Assembly: GCA_041946685.1 (NCBI GenBank)
Contig: JBHGAV010000087.1
Span: forward strand, 1-12,899
From: JBHGAV01 sp041946685
GTDB taxonomy: Bacteria > Acidobacteriota > Terriglobia > Bryobacterales > Bryobacteraceae
DNA: 12,899 bases
Reading direction: 5' to 3'
The notes beneath the pieces are model-generated. The model was not told where the DNA came from. It ran no database searches and saw only the letters and a list, made by a program, of their open reading frames with translations. Made by a program: the position numbers and the translations under genes. Shown here one piece after another: positions 12,654 through 12,899 of the stretch; positions within the stretch are counted from its first letter, which is position 1, and every line of letters begins with the position of its first letter.

Positions 12654-12671
12654 ATAGATGCACCTTGCACC
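12654..12671. promoter_or_regulatory. ATAGATGCA-N3-TGCACC operator candidate at the MauE operon start
   Basis: ATAGATGCACCTTGCACC repeats the sequence at 10206-10223 at 15 of 18 positions, all differences being in the central triplet. It lies immediately downstream of the extended -10 of the MauE operon, covering the predicted start point near 12666, the usual place for a repressor. Confidence 0.5.
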
Positions 12672-12672
12672 T

Positions 12673-12681
12673 ACTATAACA
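12673..12681 (-). promoter_or_regulatory. Extended -10 promoter of the MauE/MBL/TrmO operon
   Basis: The minus strand reads TGTTATAGT, that is TG-N-TATAGT, a good extended -10. No -35 of note stands 16-18 bases upstream, which is usual for this promoter class. The start point near 12666 leaves a leader of about 130 bases before the ATG at 12532. The rest of the 300-base space up to the tRNA shows no other convincing gene. Confidence 0.5.
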
Positions 12682-12786
12682 GGACTGCTGCTGGTGATCT
12701 CGGCGAGGGGGTCCATGGGGAAGGCCGGGAGCATCGAACCGTCGGAGGGTATTCACGGTCTTGCATCGGTCAAGTCCGGCAGGCGA

Positions 12787-12815
12787 TTGCCTGCATGCAG
12801 AAAGGGGCCTAAAAT
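12787..12815 (+). promoter_or_regulatory. Promoter of the tRNA-Pro gene
   Basis: TTGCCT (12787-12792) and TAAAAT (12810-12815) are separated by exactly 17 bases. The start point would be near 12822, ten bases before the mature 5' end of the tRNA. Confidence 0.7.
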
Positions 12816-12831
12816 CAAAGGAGTAGACGGT

Positions 12832-12899
12832 CGGGGCGTAGCGCAGCCTGGTAGCGCACCTGCCTTGGGCGCAGGGGGTCGGAGGTTCAAATCCTCTCG
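12832..12899 (+). tRNA. tRNA-Pro, anticodon UGG (partial at the right edge)
   Basis: The sequence starts CGGGGCGTAGCGCAGCCTGG, a standard proline-tRNA beginning with D-loop bases GGTAGC. The anticodon arm is CCTGC-CTTGGGC-GCAGG, giving anticodon TGG at 12866-12868. The T-arm GGAGG-TTCAAAT-CCTC follows. The last nine or so bases (3' acceptor strand and discriminator) are cut by the window end. UGG reads most proline codons, so this is probably an essential gene. The C1 start is typical of bacterial tRNA-Pro. Confidence 0.95.

Noticed and set aside
1..12899. CRISPR array, insertion sequences, prophage genes
   Set aside because: No regularly spaced repeats, transposase motifs, terminal repeats or integrase/structural phage proteins could be seen on either strand.

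Overview
The window is GC-rich and carries ordinary bacterial genes: uvrC, a tRNA-Pro, a sigma-54 activator, and short intergenic spaces. Gene content (UvrC, HU, a TIR protein, a glycan-type glycosyltransferase remnant, a MauE/thioredoxin fusion, CoA-disulfide reductase-rhodanese) would fit an Acidobacteriota of the Bryobacter/Solibacter kind or a delta-proteobacterial-type genome. That taxonomic reading is inference, because there is no rRNA here.

Left part (1-3132). The 5' two thirds of uvrC (minus strand, running off the left edge) shares a very compact divergent promoter with a small exported TPR protein. That gene ends tail-to-tail (21-bp overlap) with a two-gene minus-strand unit: a short, arm-less HU-like protein followed by a TIR-domain protein whose own N-terminus again looks like an HU core. 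Next comes what looks like a broken fusion of two glycan-related genes.

Central part (3205-8389). This is a coherent accessory cluster of the widespread but poorly understood 'NifX/NifB-like plus ferredoxin-MinD' type. It holds two small NifX/NifB-family (dinitrogenase iron-molybdenum cofactor biosynthesis type) proteins and a PAS-AAA+-Fis sigma-54 activator on the minus strand. Divergently on the plus strand come a third NifX-like protein fused to a Gly/Arg-rich linker and a zinc ribbon, a Gly-rich DUF5320-like protein, and two tandem MinD-type ATPases, each with an inserted 2x[4Fe-4S] ferredoxin module. Near-consensus -24/-12 promoters sit in front of both the divergent plus-strand operon and the minus-strand NifX gene, so the local activator very probably controls the cluster. 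The likely theme is handling of a metal or Fe-S cofactor; no nitrogenase is present in the window.

Right part (8390-12899). Two hairpins separate the ATPases from a CoA-disulfide reductase-like flavoprotein fused to a C-terminal rhodanese (persulfide/thiol chemistry). Convergent to it is a three-gene minus-strand operon: MauE-like membrane domain fused to a thioredoxin-like CxxC domain, then a metallo-beta-lactamase-fold hydrolase, then a TrmO/TsaA-family tRNA methyltransferase. A TGCA-N3-TGCA element recurs at three intergenic sites: overlapping the activator's promoter, overlapping the predicted start point of the MauE operon, and in the convergent gap. This suggests one regulator tying the redox genes and the NifX/MinD cluster together. 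The window closes with a tRNA-Pro(UGG) and its promoter, cut by the right edge.

The least described pieces are the HU/HU-TIR pair, the sigma-54-controlled NifX/ferredoxin-MinD cluster, and the shared TGCA-N3-TGCA element.
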